Below are positions 46,779 through 59,200 of a stretch of DNA of 64,000 bases, one piece after another. The stretch comes from Smittia aterrima (Eukaryota; Arthropoda; Insecta; Diptera; Chironomidae), in assembly GCA_033063855.1 (NCBI GenBank), contig CP093829.1, forward strand, positions 15,965,537 to 16,029,536. Direction: 5' to 3'. The position numbers were made by a program, and so were the translations under genes. The notes under the pieces were generated by a model. The model ran no database searches and was not told the DNA's origin. It was given only the letters and a program-made list of their open reading frames with translations. Numbering within the stretch: the stretch's first letter is position 1; each line of letters begins with the position of its first letter.

Positions 46779-48543
46779 TTATTTTAGTTTTCTTTCTATC
46801 GATTCACCTCGATTGCTAAACGGTTGTTTCTTTGGTTCTTCAATTGCTTTCGCAAAAATCTTTCGCCATAAACAAATCCAACACGCGACGACGAGACAAA
46901 TCACAGTGAAGACGAAGAGATAAATGTCCAAAAAAGAGTAGATGAACCAGTGAGCGTCGCCGCTATGTGGACGAGTTAGATGAGCGCCTTTCGTTGCAAT
47001 GACATACTCGGCCCAGTAAACGGCAGCTTCTTTTGGTTTCATTGGTCGATGAGTGTAAGAGTAAGATACTTTTTTAGCGTTCTCGCGAGATTTAATTTCC
47101 AAAGCTTTGCGAAGAGCTAAGAAAACTGTGTCTTTCTCAATTTTTGAATACTTCAAGATGACCCCCATACCACGTTTCTCCATCGCAGCAGAATTTAAGA
47201 ACTGATCACCATAAAACGGTGTTGACACAACAGGTACACCACAATAGGCTGCCTCTGAGCTTCCTAACAATCCACCGTGTGTCATGAAAACGCGAACATT
47301 CGGATGACCTTTAAAAGAATTGTAGAAAATACTTTGCGCAAAGAATAGCAACAAAAAAAAACTTACAAAGAATATCTCGTTGCGGCATCCACTTGCGGAT
47401 AAATACATTCGACGGTTGATTCGGTATCGTTTCGTTTTCCCACTTCCAAAGAACTGTTTGCTTAAGTTTTGCAACAGCTTGAAGAATTGCTTCGCGTTTT
47501 TCTTCTGGAAGAGTGTCAGCTCGAACCATCGAACCAAAGCTGATATAGATTACTCCATGTTCAGCTGAGTCGAGAATATCTTGAATATCCTAAGGAAAAA
47601 AATGTTAATGAAGGTCAGCGATTGTTTCATTTGACTTACGGGATCCAATGGTTCAGGTTTACCGATGTGAATGCCGCCAAGCTCAATTACATTTGGTGAT
47701 AAATGTTTAGCGCCACTTAACGAGTAATGCTGATTTACAAATGTCATTGCAACTTTCTTGGTGAGTTCCTCAAGGTTTGGGATGTCATCTCCGAATCGTC
47801 TCCTCAAAATTGCATTCTCATCTCTTGTCACTAAGTTTTTATACATGACATTCATGTAAACGAATGTGAACCAATTCGACAGTCTCTTTATGAAACTCAT
47901 GTCGTCTGTAGCTCCGATAAACGTCGTTGGATAGAAGCTTGTTTCGTATGGTAAACCGATTCGTGGAAAATGCCACGGCATAATGTTGCAACTTGACAAT
48001 CCAATAACTGGTGCTCTCAGCTTGTGTGCAACTCCTAACATGCAATCTGAGTTGAACTGCTCAACGATAATTAGGTCGAAAGGTTCACGACGACCTTGGT
48101 TGAGAACATTCTTAATAGCCGATGAATTCAAAGTGAAGTCACAAGATTCTACGCCCCACTGACGAAGCATGAAAAATTCTAACAAGTGATCATAAGACTT
48201 GGGATTTGCAAACCACTTGAAATGAAGAAAAAAAAATCTATTTATTATATTCGTGATTTGAGATTGAAGAAATTGAACTCACATCAAGGTTCACGAAGTT
48301 TGTAAGATCCGCCTTTCCCTTCAACGGTTCATCTTTATAATTTTCGATTTTCACTTTCGATGGGAAGTGACTAACGACAGTGACTTCATGTCCAGCCTCG
48401 GCTAGAGCTTTCATGACAGGTTGGAAGAAGTGAAAATGTGAAACTCCCGGATGAGGGAAGAGTCCGAGGATTCGATGGGCATCACTCGTATTGACGATCA
48501 ACAATATAACCGAGAACAGAAATCCAATCCACGATTTCTCCAT
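46779..48543 (-). CDS. Ugt: UDP-glycosyltransferase (insect UGT)
   Basis: ER-membrane enzyme that conjugates small lipophilic compounds with UDP-glucose, central to insect detoxification (family knowledge). Minus-strand exons 48543-48283, 48215-47640, 47589-47367 and 47308-46779 give 529 residues, the usual length. The signal peptide is MEKSWIGFLFSVILLIVNTSDA, followed by the acceptor-binding lobe (HRILGLFPHPGVSHFHF; the HPGVSH region carries the likely catalytic His). The UGT signature is in exon 4 (FMTHGGLLGSSEAAYCGVPV and the following PFYGDQFLNSA). A membrane helix sits near the C-terminus (IYLFVFTVICLVVACWICLW) with a basic tail ending ERKLK, consistent with ER retention. All introns are short and phase-consistent. 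A MITE lies about 460 bp beyond its 3' end. Confidence 0.95.
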
Positions 48544-49932
48544 TATCGTTCGGTCTGTTCGTGAAAAATAATCGAAGGGTTTAAATCGATGTTAAATAAA
48601 AATAACTTTTTATGTTAAGTAAGTCAATGTGTCAAATGAAAACAAAAGCGAAGCAGTATTTATAAACAAATGAACGGAAAGTCGAGTTAGAATTGATTTA
48701 TTTAATGCACGTTTGACCTCCAAACGGAAATCACTTGATCAAGTGTCGCTGAGCTTTTGCGCTGAAGCTGCGAAAGGCTAGACGCACGCGAGAGAAAGAA
48801 ATCGAAAAGTGAGATGGGGAAGTTCATTACGAAGGTAATTTCATTGATAACTTTTGATCGGGAACTCTGTTTACGATTTAATTTTAGATTCTTACGCAAT
48901 TCGAGTTGTTCGACGAAGCTACGTTCGCAAATAAATAAAAAAGAACTTTTTATTTATTCAAATTTATACAAATCAACTTCACGGTATCGCACGTGATGAT
49001 ACTTTGCGCGTTGTCGCGGCTAGATATTCCCCAATCAAAAGGTATTCGTTTTTTCTTTTTCTCTGTTTCTGTAAATCATTTCTTGTTTGAAACTTGTTTG
49101 AGTAAATATTTCGCGAACTCATTTTTTTTGAGTGGCGTGAGAGCGATTGCCGGGCCAATAGAAGAAGAATCGAATCAATACAAACGCGAAATGATTAAAC
49201 AAAGCGATCAATAAAAAAATCTACTTGTGATTACTTATTTATAAACTTTTGTGGTTACTAAGTTATATTATGCAACGAGTTTATCTTTTGAACACTTCGA
49301 ATCAATTTGGGTCAGTAAGTTGTAATCGTCTTTGTTCTTGTAGTTCAACCAACCTTATCTAGAGTCGATATTAATCAACGCGATAACTTGTGGAATTTAC
49401 GGGAAGAAATTACGAAAATATTTTAACGAAACTTTGCACGTCCAACGACAAAGAGATCTCGAAATAAACTGATCAATGATCGCGCTTCGCGAATGAAATC
49501 TTGCTCTGAGAAAAAAAAATCCGACAGAATCTACGTAGAAAGAGATAGAATGACTAACCAAAATTATTTTGAGTGCTCTTATCACTCGTTTTGAGTAATT
49601 AATGAACTTTATTACTGTTTTAATATTATTTTAAACTCGTTACCTGACGATAAATGCTTCTCACATTTTTAGATTAGCGTTAAAAAAATTGTTGATGCAA
49701 CTGTCAGAACACGCAGCTCAGTGAATAAAACAACATGAAAATTTTTCTTCAGAATTGTTTGAGTTAAAAAATTCTTATTGCAATTCAGTCGGTTGTCAAA
49801 ATAATCAAAGTCCAGTGACGCATTTTTAAAACAAAGCAACACAAGGAAAGTTTACTTTTGTTTGACGCTGACGATTTATCTAAATTTATTGAAGAATTCG
49901 CAGAGTTTAGTTTTCTGCGATCAAAATTGACA
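48544..49932. other. Shared 5' region between divergent UGT and coiled-coil gene
   Basis: Head-to-head promoters in about 1.4 kb. No ORF, RNA gene or repeat recognised. It may contain an upstream non-coding exon of the coiled-coil gene. Confidence 0.45.
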
Positions 49933-51302
49933 ATGATGAAGAAGCGGCAAATTTTCAGTCCATACTATGACTTCAAGAGCTTTCAGTATAAGAATCCTTA
50001 TCTGAAGTCGCCACAAAGTAAATCGTTAAGTGGAGGGCAGAATGTTTCTACTTCTGAAGAGAAAAACATTCCCAAACGTTCCAGACAAAGCTTAGAGAAA
50101 GCTTCAAAACATCTAAATTGGGAAGATCTAGAAAAAAAGGAAATTTCTGACAAGAAAAGTTGTGGCGACTGTGTAGACTTAAGGAAGCAAGAAGAAAGTC
50201 TTGAAGATCTTTCAGCTTTTCGACCGTTGAACTCATCCAATAGATCGTGCCAAACAGTCGAAGTTAAAAAGCGAACTGGTCCAAAGAGAGTTACTTCTCA
50301 AACATTTTCATCATTGAATCATCAGTTAATGAACAGAAAGTGAGTTCATCTCTCGATTCACTTATAATAAGAAAACATTTAATTTCTCGTAATTCTAGAG
50401 AAAATCAAAATACTTTACGCTATCTTCTGAAAATATCAAACAACACTTTCTACGCGACTTTGAAACACGAGATCGAAATGACGAAGAAGAAGGAAAAATC
50501 ATTCGAACAAAATCAAATTCTTCACTCGCAATCGATTTTGAAAGTTCTCGAATTTCAAAACCAAAGCAAAGAAACTTTTCGGCAGATATCGTATGTCGCA
50601 GTAAACTTTTGAAAATTTATTTTCAGTTTTTCGTTTACCTTTTCGTATCGCAGCTCACAAAATCAGAAATTGAAAGTTGATCTTGAACAGCAAAAACTTT
50701 TGCTTAACAATTTGGTCAATGAAATTCAAGATTTAAAGTAAGTAGAAGATGAATTTGATCATTCTCTTCATATCAAACTTTGGTATTTTACAGATTGAAA
50801 TCGAGTAACAGGTCAAAATTTCAAGAAATTCAAGTGGAAACGAATCTTTTGAGCAGTAATCTTTTAAAGAGCTACGCTGACATGGATTCACCTCAATCAG
50901 CACCTTCGATTGTTCCTGAGCATCCAAAAGAGAAAAAACAAGTTCGTTACTCATCAGAGCCGGCAATTGTCTTTCATTCCGGATCTGCAGGATCTGGTAA
51001 CTCACAGAATCGACGTGGCAAAGATTTTGAGATAGACTCGCTCTTTGAGACTAAGTTCTCTAACTGCAGCAACTTTCTGAGCGACATCACTTGTTCGAAA
51101 ACTGTATCAATTAAAAGCTCACTAGTTCAAGTTGAGACGAGAAATATTGGGACGAATTATTCGACATTTGATTTTGGTTAGTGTTTTTATTTGGTTAAGT
51201 ATCGAGAATGACATTTTACTTTCAGAAGCATCAGAAGTAAGCAGCCAATTGGTATTAAGGAACAAGAAAAAAGGATGGAGCAACTTTTTTTGCTGCAGAT
51301 AA
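49933..51302 (+). CDS. Coiled-coil protein with basic Cys-Cys C-terminal tail, unrecognised
   Basis: Exons 49933-50339, 50399-50590, 50654-50737, 50794-51176 and 51226-51302, phase-consistent, about 380 residues. The start is uncertain: MMKKRQIFSPYYDFKSF is the first in-frame ATG, but the open frame extends upstream to 49858 and an upstream exon is possible. The N-terminal half is polar and Ser/Lys-rich. The centre (KVDLEQQKLLLNNLVNEIQD) is heptad-like and probably forms a coiled coil. The C-terminus RNKKKGWSNFFCCR combines basic residues, aromatics and adjacent Cys, a pattern seen in S-acylated membrane-tethered proteins (inference). No signal peptide or catalytic domain. The stop lies only 22 bp from the stop of the convergent XDH gene. 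Confidence 0.7.
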
Positions 51303-51324
51303 TTTTACAAATCAAACAACCTTT

Positions 51325-54300
51325 TCAAGGAACGACATTCCAAGGTTGGAAGCTTCCCGGTAGAGGCTCGCTGAACTGCAAATTTTGAAATTTTAAATTA
51401 TTTCGTTGAAATTAAAAAGTGAAACTTACTTTGTCCGTTATTTTATCTTGGCATGCCATTCGGATTCTTGCTGCAGTTGCAGGAGATTGAAGATAGAACT
51501 CAGGATCGAGATTTTCTTCTTTTCTCGCTGCTTCGATAGCTTCTTTGATTGCGAAGAAAATGGAGGACGCAAGGAAGAGCGGAGGTTCGCCAACTGCTTT
51601 AGAAGAATAAACTGCTCGAGGATTTGGCGCTCCAGTCAAAAGAGAAACATTGAATTCTGCAGGAATATCTGCAAAGCCAGGAATCTTGTACATTCCAGGA
51701 CCACGAGAGAACATTGTTCCATCGGTAGAATAAATTAGTTCCTCCAAAACGAAGAGACCGTAGCCTTGCATGAAACCACCTTCAATCTGTCCGATATCAA
51801 TTGCTGGATTAATTGAAGATCCAATGTCCATGACAATATCAGTTCGAATAACTTGATGGTCGCCAGTTAGACAATCAATTTCAACTTCAGAAACTGAAGA
51901 TCCGTGAGTGAAATAATTGAACTGTTGACCCGTGTTAGATGCAGAATCGTAGCCAATATCAGGAGTTGCATAAAATCCAACCGCGGATAAATGAACTCGA
52001 TCGAAATAAGCTTTGTCAACCCATTTATCCCAAGTATCGTTCGGGAACTTTGCTCGATAAGGTGCCAAACGATCGTACAAAATTCTACAAGCATCAAAAA
52101 CAGCAGCACCATTTAAATCTGATCCAATAGAAGCGGCTGTAGCAGAAGTGTTTGGAACTTTGTCTGTTGCTGTCTCTTGAATGTGAACTTTATCAATTGG
52201 AATCTTCAAAGTTGTGGCCGCAACTTGTAGCATTTTAGTGTAGAGTCCTTGACCCATTTCAACTCCTCCGTGAGATATCAAAACTGATCCGTCAAAGTAA
52301 ATGTGAACTAAAGCGCCTGATTGGTTCAAAAACTGAACTTCATACCCAATTCCAAACATCGTATTAACTAAGCTGATTCCGCGCTTCCTCCATCGATGTT
52401 CTGAATTAAACAATTCGATCTCTTTTCGTCTTTTTTCAAACTCAGCCCAAATCTGAACTTCTTCGAAGCATCGCTTTATATTGCAGTCTAACATCTTTTG
52501 ATTGTAATGTGTCAAGTCTCCATCTTTGTACATGTTGATCGCCATCACTTCCAAATAATCTTTATTTAGAACTCTTGCAATGTCGCGAACAATTGTTTCT
52601 CCGACCATCATTCCTTGTGGCCCACCGAAGCCTCTGAATGCTGTATTCGAAGGAAGATTCGTTCTCATCACACTTGATTCGATTTTGACGTTTGGAATGC
52701 AATAAGCATTTTGGAAGTGATAGATTGCACGATCCATGACACTGGGTGACAAATCAAATGAGAAACCGGCGTTGTTGAAAGCTTCCAAGTCGCATCCAGT
52801 GATCTTTCCTTCTTTTGTGAATCCAGCTTTGTACCTGAACATGAAAGGATTTCTACCTCCTGTTATTAACATATCTTCATCGCGATCCAACATTAATCTG
52901 ACTGGTCGCTTGAGCCAATACGCTGCCAATGCGACTGGGATTGCAACAAAACTTGCGCGACTTTGCTTACCTCCAAACCCACCGCCCAATCGTTTAGCTC
53001 TACAGATAACTCTGTTCAATGGGATTCCAAGTGCATGTGCAGTATGTTGCGCAACTTCCGTTGGATGTTGAGTTGATGCGAACACCTCTAGCTCATCGGT
53101 ATCTTTTGGAATTGCAATGCAAGCCTGAGTCTCCAGATAAAAATGTTCTTGCCCTCCTAAGCGAACTTCTCCCGAAACAACATGATCAGCTTCGTTTAAA
53201 GCCTTCTCAACGTTACCGCTTGTTAAAGTTGTTGGATATCCAGGGAAGAATGATTTGTGCTTGATTGCATCTTCAATTGTGATAATGATTGGCGACATTT
53301 CTTCGTAAACAACTTTGACTAATCTTGCTGCCCTTTGAGCAATCGCTTGAGTGTCGGCGACGATTGCACCCAATGTTTGTCCTTGACTTGTAACAACATT
53401 TCGGATAAAGATTTCTTCATCGTGGAAAACTGGTCCAACAAAGCTTCTGTCTTCAGGCAAATCCTTCGCAGAGTAAAATGCGTGAACTCCTGGCTGCTTC
53501 AAAGCTTCTGTTGCATCAATTAAAACAAGCTTTGCATGAGCTTTCGTGCTGAGAACCAAAGCTATGTAAAGTTCATTCTCGTGCTTCGGAATGTCGTCGC
53601 AATAAACGGCTTCGCCTGTTGCTTGTTTCAATCCTGAAGAATGAATCTTCGGACGATGTATTGGATCAGTCACTGACTGATCTGAAGAAACTTTCTAAAA
53701 AAATAATCGTCTTTCAAAAAATCTATGTAAATCACTTCAAACAAACCTCAAACAGTTGAGAGCTTTTTGGAGTCAAAGTATGGAAAGTTTTAGCGCCACT
53801 TCTGTCTCCTTCGTTCAATAGAGTCAAACTCAAACTTTTCTCAAGTGCTTCACTGATATTAAGAAAAGCTTTGAAGAACAAACTAAGAGTTAATGATCGA
53901 CGATAAAGTATCATGCCTCCTGGAGCTTCTGCAGATAACGGAATCTCATCCACTAAGTTTTTATTGATGATTTCGACAAGGTCTTTGTTCCAAGCTTTGC
54001 CTTTAACAGCAGATGCTGTTTTTGGTGTTAGAATTGTTGTTGGAGCCATTCCGCCAAAAGCAAAATCAATTTCATTAATGATATTTGTTCCTTTTCGAAA
54101 CTTTACGTTGAAAGCTCCATTGACGATTGCAATGTCGTCATCTCGACGTTTCGCTTGTTTGAAAGCGTAAAAATGTTGATTTTCTGTCGTTTTTTGGATA
54201 AAGAATGAGATTAAAACTTCGGAGTCGCTGATGATATTCCTTCTGTAGCCAGTGAAGAAACCTTTGCCCATTTTGATTTTCCTTCTACCGCCATCAACAC

Positions 54301-55696
54301 TTTCTACTTCCAATCTGCAATTAATTAAAAATAAATTTGAATTCAAAGTTTAGTTTAAAATTAATGAAACTTACTCAATCGCTGCTGCAGTAAAAATTGG
54401 ATTCAAGTCAGAAATTGGGGATCCTGTCATTATATTTCCTCCGACTGAAGCAACGTTGCGAATTTGTTTGCCAGCAAACCAATGAAGCATATCAACGATC
54501 GCACGAAACAATCTTGTTTCATGTTCAGCACATTCGTCGATTTGTTTTTGCAAAACATTTTGAAAATCCATCAGAGTCACAGCTGAACCAATTCTCAAAC
54601 CATTTGCTTCTTCAACGATGCTCGTGAGTTCATGAACATGAGTCGGATTTACTAAGAACTTGTAATCGAAATGTTTCAATTTCACTTCGACTCCGACTTC
54701 AGTGTTTCCAACGACAATTTTCGCTGATGGATAATTTTTCTTGAACTCTAGCAATTGATTTAAGTTTGTTGGTCGGAACCAAGTTACTTTTCGTTCGTTT
54801 GTAAATGTCAACACTTGTTGATCGTAAGCATTGGATAGTTTTAGTTCTGGTGGGAAAATTGGTTCTTGAGATGGATCATGAGGCGCAAACTCGCTTGGCT
54901 CGAATAGTTTATCTTCAATCTCTATGCCGCATTGATTTCCATTGACCTTGCAACACTTATCTCGCATTCCGCATTCATATTTATATTCTGACGTGAAAGT
55001 TCGATATCCTTCGATGATTGGTCTGTAGCCAGTGCATCTGCAGAGATTTCCTTGAAAAGCGATCTCTAAGTCTTTCATTTTTGGCTTTGGAGAATTTCGA
55101 AGCAAAGCGTACATCGACATAACGATTCCTGGGGTACAAAATCCACATTGCGATCCGTGAGCTTTTGCAATTCTTTCTTGAACTGGATGTAAACGAGTCC
55201 TTGTACTGCCAATACCTTCAACCGTCGTAACAGCTAATCCGTGAACACTGCAGATCGGAGTCAAGCAAGCGTTAACAGCAAAATGTTTCACAATGTTATT
55301 TTCACGATCAAACTTCGATATCATCACAGTACAAGCTCCGCAACCTCCTTCAGCGCATCCTAGTTTCGTTCCACATAAACGAAGTTTCTCACGCAAATAT
55401 CGAAGAAGCGTTAGCTCGGGATCAGAATTGTATTCAGTCACCTGTGGCAATAAGAACAGAAAGGTGATATAAGATGTAACACCATAAAGATTAGAATCGT
55501 GAAAGGGAGTAGCAGGAACAATGAAAATAGGATTCTTTGGACTTGTTTGAACTTCTTGACGTAAAAGAGTTTGTGACATAATCATATTCAGAAGAATATT
55601 TAAATCTACATTTAGGAATTACACGAAAAGTTTCGAGGTCGAGAGGACTTTAACCTTTTTGCCATTAACGAAGAATATTAAAGTTGAGGCTTCCAT
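51325..55696 (-). CDS. Xdh: Xanthine dehydrogenase paralogue 1 (pocket-diverged)
   Basis: Molybdo-flavoenzyme of purine catabolism (hypoxanthine to xanthine to urate, NAD-linked); cytosolic homodimer. Minus-strand exons 55696-55655, 55441-54375, 54314-53747, 53694-51430 and 51375-51325 give 1,330 residues, the family length. N-terminal MEASTLIFFVNGKK leads into the 2Fe-2S domains (CGTKLGCAEGGCGAC; CGFCTPG ... NLCRCTGYRP). The FAD domain includes FFTGYRRNIISDSEVL and AKRRDDDIAIVNGAF, XDH-like rather than aldehyde-oxidase-like. The Moco domain ends in GEPPLFLASS and the C-terminus PWNVVP. Odd: where XDH has GGKE (Glu802, bovine numbering) this copy has GGKQ (codon 52963-52965), and the Phe1009-Thr1010 pair is Tyr-Glu. 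Arg880 (VMDRA), Phe914 and Glu1261 are kept. Substrate range is probably altered. Confidence 0.93.
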
Positions 55697-56268
55697 CTCC
55701 TAGAATAAAAAAATCACAAACTTATTAATTTATTCAAATTTGATCTTGAATTTAATCGAACATTTGATCTAAACAGGTTTAAATTAAACGACTGCTGGAG
55801 GAAAACTGAAGCACAGCAGCTAGAAAAATACCTTTATAACTTGCATTTATCTCATTATCTTGTTTATCTTCGCAAATTTTTACTTTTATTTTAAAAATAA
55901 TATTTCTTCAGTGCAAATATAACATCTCCCGCATAGCTGTCAAGGTTTAAAAATAAATATTTATATGAAGATTCTGTCAGTATGATCGTCTGTATGATCT
56001 TCTGTCAGTTTCGTTTATTATAAATTAACGCATATCCAGGAACATTCTATCTTATTAAAGGCTTTAACGATTACTGTACGAGAACAGGAAATTTGGATAT
56101 CTCTAAAGCAACTCAAATTTCGACTGACAAGTCGTCAGTGTCGACACAGATTAACTAATTACAAAGCAAATATCATCTTCATTAAAAGCTCATAAAATTG
56201 ACAACTTTTATTCCTGAAAGCAAAATAATAATAAATTATAAAGCTTCTAAATTAAAAATTTGCTCGAT
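55697..56268. other. Intergenic between XDH-1 promoter and XDH-2 3' end
   Basis: Contains the XDH-2 polyadenylation signal on the minus strand (about 56207-56212) and the XDH-1 promoter. No other gene seen. Unlike the introns, this spacer is not obviously similar to the XDH-2/XDH-3 spacer. Confidence 0.5.
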
Positions 56269-59200
56269 TTATGGCACAACATTCCAGGGTTTGAAACTTC
56301 CCGGTTGAAGCTCGTCAAACTGAGAATTTTAGAATTATTAAATTATTTCTTAAAATTAAAAAGTGAAACTTACTTTGTCTGTTATTTTATCTTGGCATGC
56401 CATTCGGATTCTTGCTGCAGTGGCAGGAGATTGAAGACTGAAGTCGTGATCGAAATTTTCTTCTTTTCTCGCTGCTTCGATAGCTTCTTTGATTGCGAAG
56501 AAAATTGATGACGCAAGGAAGAGCGGAGGTTCGCCAACTGCTCTGGAAGAATAAACTGCTCGAGGATTTGGCGCTCCAGTCAAAAGAGAAACATTGAATT
56601 CTGCAGGAATATCTGCAAAGCCTGGGATCTTGTACATTCCAGGACCACGAGAGAACATTGTTCCATCGGGAGAATAAATTAGTTCCTCCAAAACGAAGAG
56701 ACCGTAGCCTTGCATAAAACCACCTTCAATCTGTCCGATATCAATTGCTGGATTAATTGAAGATCCAATGTCCATGACAATATCAGTACGAATAACTTGA
56801 TGATCGCCAGTTAAACAGTCAATTTCAACTTCGGAAACTGATGATCCGTGAGTGAAATAATTGAACTGTTGACCTGATTTTGTTATAGGCTCGTTATTGC
56901 TAATATCAGGAGTAGCGTAAAATCCAACAGCTGATAAATGAACTCGATCAAAATAAGCTATGTCGACCCATTTTTCCCAATCATGGTTTGGAAACTTCTC
57001 ACGATAAGGCGCCAAACGATCGTACAAAATTCTACAAGCATCAAGAACAGCAGCTCCATTTAAGTCTGATCCAATAGAAGCGGCTGTAGCAGAAGTGTTT
57101 GGAACTTTGTCTGTTGCTGTCTCTTGAATGTGAACTTTCTCAATTGGAATCTTCAAAGTGGTGGCCGCAACTTGGAGAACTTTGGTGTAGAGTCCTTGAC
57201 CCATTTCAACGCCTCCGTGAGAAACAAGGACTGAACCATCAAAGTAAATGTGAACTAAAGCACCTGACTGATTCAAGAAAAGAGGACCAAATCCAATTGC
57301 GTACATCGTGTTAACTATGCTGATACCACGCTTTCTCCATCGATGTTGTGAGTTGAACAATTCAATCTCCTGTCTTCTTTTCTCAAGCTCCGAACTTATC
57401 TGAACTTCTTCGAAGCATCGCTTTACGTTGCAGTCCAATAATTTCTGATTGTAATGTGTCAAGTCTCCGTCTTTGTACATGTTGATCGCCATCACTTCCA
57501 AATAATCTTTATTTAGAACTCTTGCAATGTCTCGGACAATTTTTTCTCCGACCATCATTCCTTGTGGCGCACCGAAGCCTCTGAATGCTGTATTCGACGG
57601 AAGATTCGTTCTCATCACACTTGATTCGATCTTGACGTTTGGAATGCAATAAGTGTTCTGGAAGTGAAAGACTGCACGATCCATAACGCTTGCCGACAAA
57701 TCAAATGAGTAACCGGCGTTGTTGAAAGCTTTCAAGTCGCATCCAGTGATCTTTCCTTCTTTTGTGAAGCCAGCTTTGTATCTGAACATGAAAGGATTTC
57801 TCCCTCCTGTTATTAACATATCTTCATCGCGATCCAACATTAATCTGACAGGACGTTTAAGCCAATAAGCTGCCAATGCAACCGGAATGGCAACGAGATT
57901 TGCTCGACTTTCTTTTCCTCCAAATCCACCGCCCAATCGTTTAGCTCTACATATCACTTTGTTCAATGGAATTGCAAGGACTCGTGAAGTATTTTGTGCA
58001 ATTTCTGTTGGATGTTGAGTTGATGCGAACACCTCGAGCTCATCGGTGTCTTTTGGAATTGCAATGCAAGCTTGAGTCTCCAGATAAAAATGCTCTTGCC
58101 CTCCTAAGCGAACTTCTCCCGAAACAACATGATCAGCTTCGTTTAAAGCCTTCTCAACGTTACCGTTTGTGAAAAGTTTTGGATATCCAGGGAAGAATGA
58201 TTTGTGCTTGATTGCATCTTCAATTGTGATAATGATTGGCGATATTTCTTCGTAAACAACTTTGACTAATCTTGCTGCCCTTTGAGCAATCGCTTGAGTG
58301 TCTGCGACGACTGCACCCAACGTTTGTCCTTGACTTGTAACAACATTTCGGATAAAGATTTCTTCATCGTGGAAAACAGGTCCAACAAAGCTTCTGTCTT
58401 CAGGCAAATCCTTCGCAGAGTAAAATGCGTAAACTCCTGGCTGCTTCAAAGCTTCTGTTGCATCAATTAAAACAAGCTTTGCATGAGCTTTCGTGCTGAG
58501 AACCAAAGCAAGGTAAAGTTCATTCTCATACTTCGGAATGTCGTCGCAATAAACGGCTTCGCCTGTTGCTTGTTTCAATCCTGAAGAATGAATCTTCGGA
58601 CGATGTATTGGATCAGTCACTGACTGATCTGAAGAAACTTTCTAAAAAAACAATCGTCTTTCAAAAAATCTATGTAAATCACTTCAAACAAACCTCAAAC
58701 AGTTGAGAGCTTTTTGGAGTCAAAGTATGGAAAGTTTTAGCGCCACTTCTGTCTCTTTCGTTCAATAGAGTCAAACTCAAACTTTTCTCAAGTGCTTCAC
58801 TGATATTAAGAAAAGCTTTGAAGAACAAACTAAGAGTTAATGATCGACGATAAAGTATCATGCCTCCTGGAGCTTCTGCAGATAACGGAATCTCGTCCAC
58901 TAAGTTTTGATTGATGATTTCGATAAGGTCTTTGTTCCAAGCTTTGCCTTTAACAGCAGATGCTGTTTTTGGTGTCAGAATTGTTGTTGGAGCCATTCCG
59001 CCAAAAGCAAAATCAATTTCATTAATGATATTTGTTCCTTTTCGAAACTTTACGTTGAAAGCTCCATTGACGATTGCAATGTCGTCATCTCGACGTTTCG
59101 CTTGTTTGAAAGCGTAAAAATGTTGATTTTCTGTCGTTTTTTGGATAAAGAATGAGATTAAAACTTCGGAGTCGCTGATGATATTCCTTCTGTAGCCAGT

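Noticed and set aside
54371..55585. XDH-1 starting at an in-frame ATG at 55585
   Set aside because: That extension is intron 1. The upstream exon at 55696-55655 encodes the canonical XDH N-terminus and joins in phase at the acceptor.
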